A stretch of 64,000 nucleotides of DNA from a virus. The stretch is taken from positions 113,313-177,312 of the IMG/VR virus record IMGVR_UViG_3300042197_004429; one strand, given 5' to 3'. Below the pieces are notes generated by a model that was given only the letters and a program-made list of their open reading frames with translations, had not been told where the DNA came from and made no database searches. The position numbers were made by a program, and so were the translations under genes. Shown piece by piece: positions 34,361-42,179 of this stretch; within the stretch, counting starts at the first letter, position 1, and the number at the start of each line of letters is the position of its first letter.

Positions 34361-34774
34361 ATGAACATTAGCGATTTAGATATTGAAAATTTATATTATC
34401 ATTTAGCACATAATTTTAATTATCGTTGTGATCATAAGTTGGTTCAAGAGTTTGATTGGATTGTTTCCAATCTGGAACCTCATGGCACGCCAATTTATTT
34501 TGATACGTTACTAAATAAAGTACAATTGACTCAGGGCGTTGACAATTTAGATTTTGAAAAACCTTCAAAAAAACATTTAATTGCTGGTTTGAAAAAATTG
34601 TTAAAGCATGATCTTGTTGAAATTAATGGTGAAATTAAACACATACAACACGTTCCAAAAAAATTACCCAAAAGAACTGCTCAAAAAATTAATGAGATTA
34701 GTTTAATTGCCAAAAAAACAAAAAGAGTAAAGAAAATAAAAAATGCTAAAAGAGGTGGGGAGAAAAGTGCATGA
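34361..34774 (+). CDS. Hypothetical protein, 137 aa (tandem paralogue A)
   Basis: The core EFDWIVSNLEPHGTPIYFDTLLNKVQ...KPSKKHLIAGLKKLLKHDLV matches the next gene's KIYNWIVNQIKEESHPVCFDVIFSKIQ...PPSKEQTVEGIKNLLSENLI, so the two arose by tandem duplication. The layout is winged-helix-like. A Lys-rich C-terminal tail suggests nucleic-acid binding. It overlaps the next start by 4 nt. Confidence 0.6.
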   Translation: MNISDLDIENLYYHLAHNFNYRCDHKLVQEFDWIVSNLEPHGTPIYFDTLLNKVQLTQGVDNLDFEKPSKKHLIAGLKKLLKHDLVEINGEIKHIQHVPKKLPKRTAQKINEISLIAKKTKRVKKIKNAKRGGEKSA

Positions 34775-35028
34775 TTGATTTAGAAAAAAATTGTTATTCG
34801 TTACACCCTCAATTCAACCCTGCCCACAGATCGGTTAAGATCTACAACTGGATAGTGAATCAAATCAAAGAAGAATCACACCCGGTTTGTTTTGATGTTA
34901 TATTTTCAAAAATTCAACATGATTTTGAAAATAGCATTAATAAAGAAGAGCCTCCATCAAAGGAACAAACCGTGGAGGGTATTAAAAATTTGCTATCCGA
35001 GAATTTGATAATTGTTGATACCAACTAG
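34771..35028 (+). CDS. Hypothetical protein, 85 aa (tandem paralogue B)
   Basis: A shorter paralogue of 34361-34774 without the basic tail. Its last residues, DTN and the TAG stop, are encoded by the recurrent motif at 35017. Confidence 0.6.
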   Translation: MIDLEKNCYSLHPQFNPAHRSVKIYNWIVNQIKEESHPVCFDVIFSKIQHDFENSINKEEPPSKEQTVEGIKNLLSENLIIVDTN

Positions 35029-35049
35029 GGTCCGAAACAGGAAACCTTC

Positions 35050-35262
35050 ATGTCTTTTACTTGGGGCGAAGTGAGCAAGTGGTCTAAAAACCACGGTTAC
35101 AAAATTAGTCGTAAAGAAGAAAAGTTTTATGCGACCAATACGGACACAAGCGAAATTCAAGAATGTTGTTCGTTGGAAGAGTTAGTTAAGTTTGTGTTTA
35201 ACCAAATATCCAAAAATCAGTGGGTTGAGCATCAAAAAAACTATGAGAAGCAAAAAAAGTAG
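35050..35262 (+). CDS. Hypothetical protein, 70 aa
   Basis: SFTWGEVSKWSKNHGYKISRKEEKFYATN. A small protein 21 bp after the motif. It overlaps the GNAT start by 20 nt. Unrecognised. Confidence 0.55.
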   Translation: MSFTWGEVSKWSKNHGYKISRKEEKFYATNTDTSEIQECCSLEELVKFVFNQISKNQWVEHQKNYEKQKK

Positions 35263-35776
35263 TCTTGGACCAATTTTAAGTTTTGTTGAGGTTGCTCAAA
35301 ATCGAGGTTGGAAATACGTTCCATGTATGATTGTTCAAAACGGTCGCAGAGTTTGTAATCCAGAAGCGATTCGTTTGAACGACGGAATATATGCTACCAT
35401 TGTTAGTCCAGATGGTGTCACTAAGGTTGCCTTGGATCACACTTTGATATATTATCACAATGGTAATGTTTGGCGAGGAGACCCAACCGATGTTAGGCAA
35501 AATTTAATTATATTTGCTGCTTTGGTTGTTGAACAAAGTCACCGCAAAAGCGGTCATGCGACTCACGCAATGAAAAAATTGTTAGAAATTGCCAATGATC
35601 TCAATATGGTTGTTATGTTAGAAGCGTCCCCGATTCAAAAATTTTCTTCAAAAACTAAAAACATCACACAAAAAAAGTTGATACGTTGGTACAAAAAATT
35701 AGGATTCGTAGCAGCGTATCCCAATCAAGGCGAACAAATACTTTGCCACCCCGCTCCTCCAGTGGATACTAACTAG
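35243..35776 (+). CDS. GNAT-like acetyltransferase
   Basis: 177 aa from ATG 35243. LVVEQSHRKSGHATHAMKKLLEIANDLNMVVMLEASP (with the RxxGxA/T-type CoA loop reading RKSGHATHAM) and IRWYKKLGF fit the GNAT fold. Substrate unknown. The C-terminus VDTN plus TAG is the motif copy at 35765. Confidence 0.65.
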   Translation: MRSKKSSLGPILSFVEVAQNRGWKYVPCMIVQNGRRVCNPEAIRLNDGIYATIVSPDGVTKVALDHTLIYYHNGNVWRGDPTDVRQNLIIFAALVVEQSHRKSGHATHAMKKLLEIANDLNMVVMLEASPIQKFSSKTKNITQKKLIRWYKKLGFVAAYPNQGEQILCHPAPPVDTN

Positions 35777-35805
35777 ATTTTTGTTCTTACCAAGAAAACA
35801 CAAAC

Positions 35806-36012
35806 ATGAATTATGACATTCTTTACGTTGCTGATGGAGAAATTTTTAAAGTCGGCCCCTTTCTGTCTGAGGTGGAGGCAATAGAATATATTCGCAACAA
35901 CAACGGTGAATCAGGTGAGTTTGATATAAACAATCAACATATTTATATCATTGATTCGCAACTTGGATTAAATGAAATTTATCTAGAAGATTTGGGTGAG
36001 GTCGATGATTAA
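35806..36012 (+). CDS. Hypothetical protein, 68 aa
   Basis: Acidic, with ILYVADGEIFKVGPFLSEVEAIEYIRNN, 29 bp after the motif. It overlaps the next start by 8 nt. Unrecognised. Confidence 0.5.
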   Translation: MNYDILYVADGEIFKVGPFLSEVEAIEYIRNNNGESGEFDINNQHIYIIDSQLGLNEIYLEDLGEVDD

Positions 36013-36433
36013 AAAGACAATTAAAAAATTACATCAAGTTCAGCCAGGGGAGGTTTTTGAATACGTTCATCCTCTTGTTCCGGGTATAGGCGGAAAGTGC
36101 ATTCGTGTTTTTGGCACGAAATACAATGTGTTATGCTTGAACAGTTTTCAAGTTGGCATGAGTGATTTAGGCGAAGAAGTCAGGATCATAGGTAAAATGA
36201 ATTATAGTCTTTTTGAAGAAAGTGTTAATTCAAGATTCGATGAATTATTTGCTGCCGCTGTTGAGGGTTTGGTAGAGTATTATGAAGAACTTGAGGATGC
36301 GAGTCTTGTTTTAGAGATTAAAGAAAGAATCGAAGACATAGACACAGGTAATGATCAGAATGATTATGTGTCTATTAAAAATTTAGTTGAGAACCAAGTT
36401 CAAAATTGGATTGTTGACAAACGATTTATCTAA
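36005..36433 (+). CDS. Hypothetical protein, 142 aa
   Basis: ATG 36005. The N-terminal HQVQPGEVFEYVHPLVPGIGGKCIRVFGTKYNVLCLNSFQVG looks like a small beta-barrel; the C-terminal half is acidic and helical. Unrecognised. Confidence 0.5.
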   Translation: MIKKTIKKLHQVQPGEVFEYVHPLVPGIGGKCIRVFGTKYNVLCLNSFQVGMSDLGEEVRIIGKMNYSLFEESVNSRFDELFAAAVEGLVEYYEELEDASLVLEIKERIEDIDTGNDQNDYVSIKNLVENQVQNWIVDKRFI

Positions 36434-36453
36434 TTATTCAATAGAAAACTAAT

Positions 36454-36690
36454 ATGAGAAAGTATCAAGTAACTTTAGTTAGACGAGTTGGAAAAGTAGT
36501 AAGCACTTTTACTATGGATGTCTCTGCAAGTAATCGCAGAAGTGCCGCTATGGGAGCCGAAAGTTCAGCAAATAAATTTGATCCCAATGATGATCAAAAA
36601 AAGTTGACAGGCAGAGGTTGGAAAACTCAGAAGGTGGTTTCTTCAAGCGATACCAACTATGAAGCACAAGGAGAAAAGAATGACGATTAA
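36454..36690 (+). CDS. Hypothetical protein, 78 aa
   Basis: YQVTLVRRVGKVVSTFTMDVSASNRRSAAMGAESSANKF. Its 3' end contains a motif copy (36649) in frame as DTNY, where TAT replaces the usual TAG, so the frame runs 30 nt further into the next gene. Confidence 0.5.
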   Translation: MRKYQVTLVRRVGKVVSTFTMDVSASNRRSAAMGAESSANKFDPNDDQKKLTGRGWKTQKVVSSSDTNYEAQGEKNDD

Positions 36691-36916
36691 CATGGTAGTA
36701 GCCGCTAACGGATTCGACGGTCCAGATTTTTACTTTTGTAAAGTAGAGTGCAGCCAAGAGCAATATAATGACGGAGAACATTATGATGCCGCAAAGCGTG
36801 CAGCACGTGGTAACGGATACGATGATCCAATGGTTGCTTTTGATGAAAATGATTCACCATCTAAAAGTTTTTTCAAATTGTTTGAGTGGAAAACAGCAAG
36901 CACCCACAAGGTCTGA
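36680..36916 (+). CDS. Hypothetical protein, 78 aa
   Basis: ATG 36680 follows AAGGAG, 19 bp after a motif copy. NGFDGPDFYFCKVECSQEQYNDGEHYDAAKRAARGNGYDDPMVAFDEND reads as a compact conserved small protein. Function unknown. Confidence 0.6.
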   Translation: MTINMVVAANGFDGPDFYFCKVECSQEQYNDGEHYDAAKRAARGNGYDDPMVAFDENDSPSKSFFKLFEWKTASTHKV

Positions 36917-37004
36917 ATGTTTTCCAGACGTTGCACCGTGGTTGGACAACCCATCTGATTTGTATGATGAATTACCCACAGAAGACGTTGCGTATGATGA
37001 ATAG
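36882..37004 (+). CDS. Possible small protein, 40 aa
   Basis: The acidic C-terminus FPDVAPWLDNPSDLYDELPTEDVAYDE looks like real coding sequence between two genes, but no good start exists. TTG 36882 is the most economical choice, and longer frames overlap 36680-36916. Confidence 0.3.
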   Translation: MSGKQQAPTRSECFPDVAPWLDNPSDLYDELPTEDVAYDE

Positions 37005-37013
37005 GAGATTATC

Positions 37014-37313
37014 GTGATACGTGCAGAAGTTCATAGTGATGATTTTGTTTTCAAGACTAACTTTGATGCAACTCGATGGTTTGAAAGTGCGTCAAATGAA
37101 GAGTTGATTAATTTAATAAATTGTGGATTTGGAGGAGATTATCCAGCCGATGATGTTGCTCGTTATTTTGCAGAAACAAACGAAGATGTTGCCGATGTTT
37201 TTGATTATTTGAACATTAAACCTGTTGGTTTTGAGTGTCACGTTAATGTGAACGATGCAGAAGATTGGATTAGGATTAACCGCCCAAATTTGAAAGATCA
37301 TATAGATGACTAA
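37014..37313 (+). CDS. Hypothetical protein, 99 aa
   Basis: GTG start after AGGAGATTATC. RWFESASNEELINLINCGFGGDYPADDVARYFAETNEDVADVFDYL is helical and acidic. It overlaps the DNA ligase by 8 nt. Unrecognised. Confidence 0.55.
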   Translation: MIRAEVHSDDFVFKTNFDATRWFESASNEELINLINCGFGGDYPADDVARYFAETNEDVADVFDYLNIKPVGFECHVNVNDAEDWIRINRPNLKDHIDD

Positions 37314-38613
37314 AACACATCACTTTGATTATGTTGACAAGATGGTACTTGATCTTCGTGCCACAAGTGGCACGATAGAGAAAGAAAATATTATCAACGA
37401 TTATTGCAACCGTAACACAGCAGCGGCTGTTTTTGCTAAGAATATTTTGCTTTATGTTTATCATCCAATGTGGCAATATAACGTCACAAGTGATAATCTC
37501 AAAAAGAAAAATAAACTCAGAGGCAGAGACTTTGGCGATATTTTCTTTTTGTTGAATGCTTTAAAAGATCGACAAGTCACGGGGCATGATGCTATCGGTG
37601 CTGTTAATACTTTTGTAGACAATCATTCCGAGTATGAAGACCTGATTCATTGTATTATTGACAAAGATCTTAAAACTCGTGCTGGTGATAAGATAATCAA
37701 CAAGGCGATCCCTGATTGGATTCCTGAGTTTAGCGTGGCTCTTGCCGAGAAGTACGAGCCTGAAATTGTTGATTGGCAGGATGGTTGGTATGTTAGCAGG
37801 AAACTTGACGGTTGCCGATGTATTGCTGTTGTTGACGATAATAGCAATACTGTTTTTTATTCCCGTGCGGGAAAAACATTTGATACTCTTAATCGTGTTG
37901 CCAATGGCATCAGGACTCTTGGTGTTAAGAATGTAGTTTTTGATGGTGAGTTGTGTCTTATTGACAAGCATGGAAATGAGGATTTTCAAGGAGTTATGAA
38001 GGAACTCCGAAAGAAAAATCATGTTATCGAAAATCCTTCTTATAAGATTTTCGACATGATTAGTCACGATGAATTTTACTCCAAGAAGGGCGATTCACAG
38101 AAACGATATTCACATCGTTATAATAATCTTTTGAATATTGTTCAAAAAATCTCCCACCTGAGTGTTTTGGAGCAGGAAAAAATTAATAATGACGATCACT
38201 TTTTAGAGTGGACAACAAAATCAAGTCAAAATCAATGGGAAGGTTTGATACTTCGTGCTGACACTCCATACAAGGGCAAAAGAAGCAAAGAACTTTTAAA
38301 GTATAAAAGTTTTTGTGATGATGAATATGTTGTTTTGGATGTTGAAAATGGTCCATTCCGTTATGTGAAAAACGGAAAAGAGGTTGAAGAAAAAATGTTA
38401 AGTTGTGTTGTTATTGAACACAAGGGGCATAAAGTTCGGGTTGGAAGTGGCTTTACCATAGAGCAACGTCAAGAATTTTTTAAACACCCCGACAGGTTGA
38501 TAAACAATCAAATCACTGTACAATACTTTTCAGAGAGCGAGAATCAGCAAGGTGGATTGAGTCTTCGCTTTCCGACTTTCAAGTGTTTGCACGGCAAAAA
38601 AAGGGAAATGTGA
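37306..38613 (+). CDS. ATP-dependent DNA ligase
   Basis: A 435-aa protein. It has the nucleotidyltransferase motifs in order: SRKLDGCR (catalytic Lys near residue 166), FDGELC (III), IFDMIS (IIIa), EGLILRA (IV) and LLKYKSF (V), then an OB fold. The length and N-terminal domain resemble T4-type or T7-type phage ligases. It seals DNA nicks during replication or repair. The next gene starts 0 nt after its stop. Confidence 0.92.
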   Translation: MTKTHHFDYVDKMVLDLRATSGTIEKENIINDYCNRNTAAAVFAKNILLYVYHPMWQYNVTSDNLKKKNKLRGRDFGDIFFLLNALKDRQVTGHDAIGAVNTFVDNHSEYEDLIHCIIDKDLKTRAGDKIINKAIPDWIPEFSVALAEKYEPEIVDWQDGWYVSRKLDGCRCIAVVDDNSNTVFYSRAGKTFDTLNRVANGIRTLGVKNVVFDGELCLIDKHGNEDFQGVMKELRKKNHVIENPSYKIFDMISHDEFYSKKGDSQKRYSHRYNNLLNIVQKISHLSVLEQEKINNDDHFLEWTTKSSQNQWEGLILRADTPYKGKRSKELLKYKSFCDDEYVVLDVENGPFRYVKNGKEVEEKMLSCVVIEHKGHKVRVGSGFTIEQRQEFFKHPDRLINNQITVQYFSESENQQGGLSLRFPTFKCLHGKKREM

Positions 38614-39009
38614 ATGCAGGATTACTGGACTGATCTTGAATCAAGAGCGGCAATAAATTTGATTTGTGCTTTGGACGCAGAGATAGTAGCCAAACAACAA
38701 ACTATTTTGCTGTGCTGCGATAAAGATTTTCCAGAAATTTTTAGGCAAAAAATTTGGGATTCAATAAACAATCTGTCTCTTGAAACAGGGTCAGGTCGCA
38801 TACAAGATAATGTCGATTTTTACAAACAATCAAAAAGAAGTTTGTTGCTTGGTTCTCTTAAAAACATTTGGCAAGAAATTGAAAGCAAAAACTATCCAAC
38901 ACGCTTTGGTATGCTCCTAGGTGATCCTGCAAGCAATCTTGCTGCTAGAGATTCGTATAACAAAGAAATGGAAGAATTTGACATTAAACAAAGTGGCGAA
39001 ACCAAATAA
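38614..39009 (+). CDS. Hypothetical protein, 131 aa
   Basis: Directly abuts the DNA ligase. Mostly helical (LESRAAINLICALDAEIVAKQQ, LLLGSLKNIWQEIESKNYP). It may be a ligase accessory protein by position only. A recurrent motif follows at 39012. Confidence 0.6.
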   Translation: MQDYWTDLESRAAINLICALDAEIVAKQQTILLCCDKDFPEIFRQKIWDSINNLSLETGSGRIQDNVDFYKQSKRSLLLGSLKNIWQEIESKNYPTRFGMLLGDPASNLAARDSYNKEMEEFDIKQSGETK

Positions 39010-39036
39010 ACAATACCAACTAGTAGCAGACAGTTT

Positions 39037-39228
39037 ATGATTTTCTTGTTTTTATTTTTCTTGGTGATTGTTGCATTTGCAAATCAGATTGCTCAATACT
39101 ATCGGTACAATCTATTTCTTTATAAAAAAGAAATAGAGCAACGAGAATACGCAGAGTTTCAACTACAGATGCAGCGTGAACGTGCTATTCAACAATTGAA
39201 CAGAATTAGAAAATACTACGAAAATTGA
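39037..39228 (+). CDS. Small membrane-anchored protein, 63 aa
   Basis: An N-terminal membrane segment (IFLFLFFLVIVAFANQIA) followed by a charged coiled-coil-like helix (YKKEIEQREYAEFQLQMQRERAIQQL). The N-anchor plus coiled coil recalls spanin-like or structural phage proteins, but no evidence is decisive. Confidence 0.5.
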   Translation: MIFLFLFFLVIVAFANQIAQYYRYNLFLYKKEIEQREYAEFQLQMQRERAIQQLNRIRKYYEN

Positions 39229-39230
39229 CC

Positions 39231-39872
39231 ATGATCAAAGTTATCAAACCACTACTGTGTACTAAACAGCATTATTTTGTTGCTGTTAGCATGGGCGTTG
39301 ATAGTGTTGCTGCTTTGTTTTGGTTAAGATCTAAAGGATATTCTATTACTCCTTTGCATTTTAATCATAATTTACGTGCTCAAAATGGAACAATGCACGA
39401 ACGATTTCTGAGTCTTTGCAAAGACTTGAATCTTAAGTGTGAAAGCGATATTGGCGTTGCACTCAAAACCGAAAATGATTGCCGACAAGCAAGATTAAAT
39501 TTTTATTCAAGAGTTGCTAAGGGTGGAACAGTCATCACAGCCCACCATTTGAATGATTGGGTTGAAAGTTATCTGCTTAATTGTTTGCGTGGTCATCCTC
39601 GTCATAGCCCAATTAAATTTAAAAGTAAGTTTGAAGAATTTGATGTTGTTCATCCTTTTCTTTTAACTAGAAAAAAAGACTTTGAGCAATATCTTGTTCG
39701 AAATAAATGGGATCACTATGTTGTAAAAGATGAATCGAATTTAGTTTCAAAAGGAAGCAGAAGAAACTGGATTAGAAACACTATTCTTCCACAAATGCAA
39801 TCCCAAAAATTATCACTCGAAAAATTTGCCAGAAAAAAGATTCAAACAATGCTGGTAAAGATCGAACATTGA
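39231..39872 (+). CDS. tilS: Minimal TilS-like tRNA(Ile) lysidine synthetase
   Basis: A 213-aa protein from ATG 39231. VAVSMGVDSVAALFWL is the PP-loop ATP motif (usually SGGxDS, here SMGVDS). HFNHNLRAQ, TAHHLNDWVESYLLNCLRG and DESNLVSKGSRRNWIRNTILPQ match TilS core motifs in order. TilS converts C34 of tRNA-Ile(CAU) to lysidine, switching decoding from AUG to AUA. This copy holds only the catalytic domain. A tRNA with a CAU anticodon lies about 700 bp downstream. Other PP-loop enzymes are less likely given the D-x-SN...RN-x-IRN motif. Confidence 0.75.
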   Translation: MIKVIKPLLCTKQHYFVAVSMGVDSVAALFWLRSKGYSITPLHFNHNLRAQNGTMHERFLSLCKDLNLKCESDIGVALKTENDCRQARLNFYSRVAKGGTVITAHHLNDWVESYLLNCLRGHPRHSPIKFKSKFEEFDVVHPFLLTRKKDFEQYLVRNKWDHYVVKDESNLVSKGSRRNWIRNTILPQMQSQKLSLEKFARKKIQTMLVKIEH

Positions 39873-39890
39873 TTTTTAAGATTTTTTTTC

Positions 39891-39918
39891 TTGACATCTT
39901 TTTTTTAGCCGGTAAAAT
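39891..39918 (+). promoter_or_regulatory. Strong sigma-70-like promoter
   Basis: TTGACA (39891-39896) and TAAAAT (39913-39918) are separated by 16 bp, before a run of small membrane genes and the tRNA(CAU). One of the few host-type promoters visible in the window. Confidence 0.6.
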
Positions 39919-39956
39919 GCTCTCAGTGTTCGATTCCTTTTTTGAAAGAAATTAAG

Positions 39957-40133
39957 ATGGACGAAAAAATGGTTGGCAAGGTTTGCTTTTACCTTGGCTT
40001 TGTTTCGATTGCAGCAAGCATTGCAATCTGGTTTTTGAGCAAAGATCCCGACGCTGCTCATGGCGAACGATTTGGTATTTTTGTTGGGCTTTGGGCTCCT
40101 ACATTTTTTGCCTTGGCAAATAGATGGAAGTGA
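39957..40133 (+). CDS. Small membrane protein, 58 aa (paralogue of 40198)
   Basis: ATG 39957. Two hydrophobic segments (GKVCFYLGFVSIAASIAIWFLS and FGIFVGLWAPTFFALANR). The next gene has the same IWFLS...FVGIW layout, so the pair arose by tandem duplication. Confidence 0.55.
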   Translation: MDEKMVGKVCFYLGFVSIAASIAIWFLSKDPDAAHGERFGIFVGLWAPTFFALANRWK

Positions 40134-40197
40134 GATAGAATAAGTTTGATAAAATCAATTCACAACACCTTTTTTAGTTTAAATTAGAAAGTACAAA

Positions 40198-40353
40198 ATG
40201 ATGAGTCGATATTTTTTTATTGTTGGAGCGTTCCTAAGTTTTCTTCTTAGTGTGGGAATTTGGTTCCTTTCCGGAAACGAAAGCCAAGCAATTTTTGTAG
40301 GAATATGGGTGCCAAGTATTCTTTGTTTGGGAAGGTATTTCGACAATGCCTAA
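40198..40353 (+). CDS. Small membrane protein, 51 aa
   Basis: ATG 40198. Two hydrophobic segments (YFFIVGAFLSFLLSVGIWFLS and AIFVGIWVPSILCLGRYF), paralogous to 39957-40133. It overlaps the next start by 8 nt. Confidence 0.55.
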   Translation: MMSRYFFIVGAFLSFLLSVGIWFLSGNESQAIFVGIWVPSILCLGRYFDNA

Positions 40354-40552
40354 CCCTGTGTTATTTGTTTGTGGCTTGATCGTAACTCTTGTAAGCGGAA
40401 TGGGAGTTTTGATTTACATAACAAGTCTAGGATACAAAGAAAAAAAGAAATATCCGGTTGAACCGGACATTGATTTGGGGGCACACGATATTGATGCTAA
40501 AAAATTGAAATCATCCCTAGACAGTTTCATTGAAATACCATCAGTATCCTAA
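40346..40552 (+). CDS. Small membrane protein, 68 aa (paralogue of 41015)
   Basis: One N-terminal membrane helix (VLFVCGLIVTLVSGMGVLIYITSLGYK) and a charged C-tail. The membrane part is repeated in the 34-aa gene at 41015, on the other side of the intron-containing tRNA. Confidence 0.55.
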   Translation: MPNPVLFVCGLIVTLVSGMGVLIYITSLGYKEKKKYPVEPDIDLGAHDIDAKKLKSSLDSFIEIPSVS

Positions 40553-40569
40553 GAAGAAGTGAGAAAATT

Positions 40570-40833
40570 CCGAAGGTAGCAAAACGGTTAATGCAACAGA
40601 CTCATTTGAAAAAGTGCCATACGAGTGGAAACTTCGTATGGGATGGCATCAAATTCGGTGAAACCTAAATGCGAAAGCACATGGCAATGCCGAGCGAAGC
40701 CCGCAAGGGAACGTGTAGAGACTTGACGGTGCCCACCTAAGTTGAAAAATAAGGTGAAGGCAAAGTCCAAGGAGTGATGAAAATCACACAAACTTGAATC
40801 TGTAGACTGTGGGTTCGAATCCCACCCTTCGGA
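40570..40833 (+). tRNA. tRNA(CAU), Ile2 or Met, interrupted by a group I intron
   Basis: Exons 40570-40605 and 40797-40833 give a 73-nt tRNA: acceptor CCGAAGG/CCTTCGG with discriminator A, D stem GCA/TGC, anticodon stem ACAGA/TCTGT, loop CTCATAA, T-arm GTGGG-TTCGAAT-CCCAC. The anticodon is CAU. The C1-G72 pair argues against an initiator tRNA. It may be elongator Met, or Ile2 if modified by a TilS; the TilS-like gene at 39231 favours Ile2. CCA is not encoded. Confidence 0.93.
40606..40796 (+). ncRNA. Group I intron (191 nt, IC3-like) in the anticodon loop
   Basis: Splice sites are after U36 of the CAU anticodon and at a terminal G (40796). P1 is CAU-UU with AA-GUG and a GAAA loop, with a U-G pair at the 5' splice site. 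P3 pairs GGCATC with GGTGCC, P4 pairs TCGG with CCGA, P7 pairs GACT with AGTC, and P8 is CACCT/AGGTG. GNRA loops cap the P2, L5, P6 and P9 stems. No endonuclease gene is inside. Position, size and GUG guide match the Azoarcus tRNA-Ile(CAU) intron. Confidence 0.93.
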
Positions 40834-41014
40834 CTTGTGTTTGATAAAGCATAAAAACTTTTTTAGTTCCTAAATTTTTGACACTAACTAAAGGATTGGT
40901 AAAAAATATTTAGCAAGCACTACTTTATCATCATTTATTCCCCTGGTTTTGTTTTGGGTGTTGGTCTTGTCGCAATTTTTGTGTCCAGCACTCTGTGCTA
41001 AAGGAGGTGCTTTG

Positions 41015-41119
41015 ATGGATAATTTTTTGTTGTTTATATGCGGAACGGTGATATCATTAATTTCAGGGATGGGTGTGTTAGTTTATATGGTTTTTTTGGG
41101 CTATAAAGACAAGGATTAA
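41015..41119 (+). CDS. Small membrane peptide, 34 aa
   Basis: ATG 41015 after AAGGAGGTG. A single hydrophobic helix with SGMGVLVYMVFLGYK, nearly the same as the membrane part of 40346-40552. The gap 40834-41014 carries a weak motif copy (40880) and a start-less hydrophobic frame that looks like a remnant of a related gene. Confidence 0.55.
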   Translation: MDNFLLFICGTVISLISGMGVLVYMVFLGYKDKD

Positions 41120-41124
41120 ATTAT

Positions 41125-41319
41125 ATGGCAAAATTTAAGGTTGAAATTTGTCGAATTGGTTATGGATTCAATGAAATAACAGTGGATGCTGCTAATCTTG
41201 AAGAAGCCAAATATAAGGCTTTAGAACAGGCTGGCGATTTGAGTTTTAGCGAAAAAAGTAGTGAATATGAAGTGAACTTTGCTGTTCAGTTAGAAAGAAC
41301 CCCCAGTAAAGGAAGATAA
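41125..41319 (+). CDS. Hypothetical protein, 64 aa
   Basis: KFKVEICRIGYGFNEITVDAANLEEAKYKALEQAGDLSFSEKSSEY suggests a small beta-alpha-beta fold. The next gene starts 1 nt after its stop. Confidence 0.5.
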   Translation: MAKFKVEICRIGYGFNEITVDAANLEEAKYKALEQAGDLSFSEKSSEYEVNFAVQLERTPSKGR

Positions 41320-41320
41320 G

Positions 41321-41611
41321 ATGTTCGATCAAAAAATTGGTTTTGAAGGTGAGTACGCAGTTATTCCTCAAAAAATGCAAGATAGTATTCTTGCTTATGT
41401 TTTTGATCATGTTCCAGTCGGTTCGTTTTTAGAAGCAGTAATATGTAATGATTTGCGTGGTGCGGTTGGTCGTGCCGACGCTGAGAATTTGCCTTTGCTT
41501 AAATTGTATGTGCAATGGTTTTTTAATGTTTGCCCACAACTTTGTGTGGGTGCAGAGAACTATAAGATTCACTTGAAAAACAAGAAAGAAACGGTTCTTA
41601 AAGTTGTTTGA
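41321..41611 (+). CDS. Hypothetical protein, 96 aa
   Basis: GEYAVIPQKMQDSILAYVFDHVPVGSFLEAVICNDLRGAVGRADAENLPLLKLYVQWFFN recalls a small phage family with a central D-LxxAVGxAD segment and a C-terminal WxxN helix. Function unknown. Confidence 0.55.
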   Translation: MFDQKIGFEGEYAVIPQKMQDSILAYVFDHVPVGSFLEAVICNDLRGAVGRADAENLPLLKLYVQWFFNVCPQLCVGAENYKIHLKNKKETVLKVV

Positions 41612-41676
41612 ATTTGATGAAGATTATAGTTGGGAAGATAGCATAAGACATTTTTTTGTTTGGTATTATCAACAAA

Positions 41677-41955
41677 ATGAGCAATCAAATGGTGTTTGAG
41701 AGCGTAGACAAAGCAATTGAATATAGTTTTACAATACCTTGGAAGATTGATGTTTGCCATGTTGGGGAAGAGTGTTGGTGTCGATTGATCTTGCCAATTG
41801 AGCCGATCAAATACACCCACACCTACTCAACAGGAGAAAAAACTGAAGTTGATTATGAATCTATCATTCCAGACGGTAGTGTAGACAAAGACACAGCAGA
41901 ATATATTGTAAAAATTCACAATGAGAGAATAGAAAAAAATGTTTCAGATAATTAG
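41677..41955 (+). CDS. Hypothetical protein, 92 aa
   Basis: Start ATG 41677. ESVDKAIEYSFTIPWKIDVCHVGEECWCRLILPIEPI. It overlaps the small lipoprotein-like gene by 17 nt. Unrecognised. Confidence 0.5.
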   Translation: MSNQMVFESVDKAIEYSFTIPWKIDVCHVGEECWCRLILPIEPIKYTHTYSTGEKTEVDYESIIPDGSVDKDTAEYIVKIHNERIEKNVSDN

Positions 41956-42025
41956 TGTTGCTTTGACAATCGTGTGCTGCTTCGCAACTGGTTGTTATGT
42001 TGGTGAGTGTATTAAAAATTACTAA
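41939..42025 (+). CDS. Putative very small lipoprotein or membrane peptide, 28 aa
   Basis: MFQIISVALTIVCCFATGCYVGECIKNY. A hydrophobic leader ends in ATGC, an acceptable lipobox. Too short for confidence, but the leader pattern is clear. Confidence 0.4.
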   Translation: MFQIISVALTIVCCFATGCYVGECIKNY

Positions 42026-42179
42026 TGATTAAAGTGTGGTCCATACCACAATAAAAATGTGACCCAAACCGCCAAAAGAACGTATATCCAAAAATTTGGA
42101 GGCGACCTTAGCATATATTATAATATGAAAGTCTCTAACAATTTTCTAACAATTTTCTAACTAAATCTTAATAATTAAC

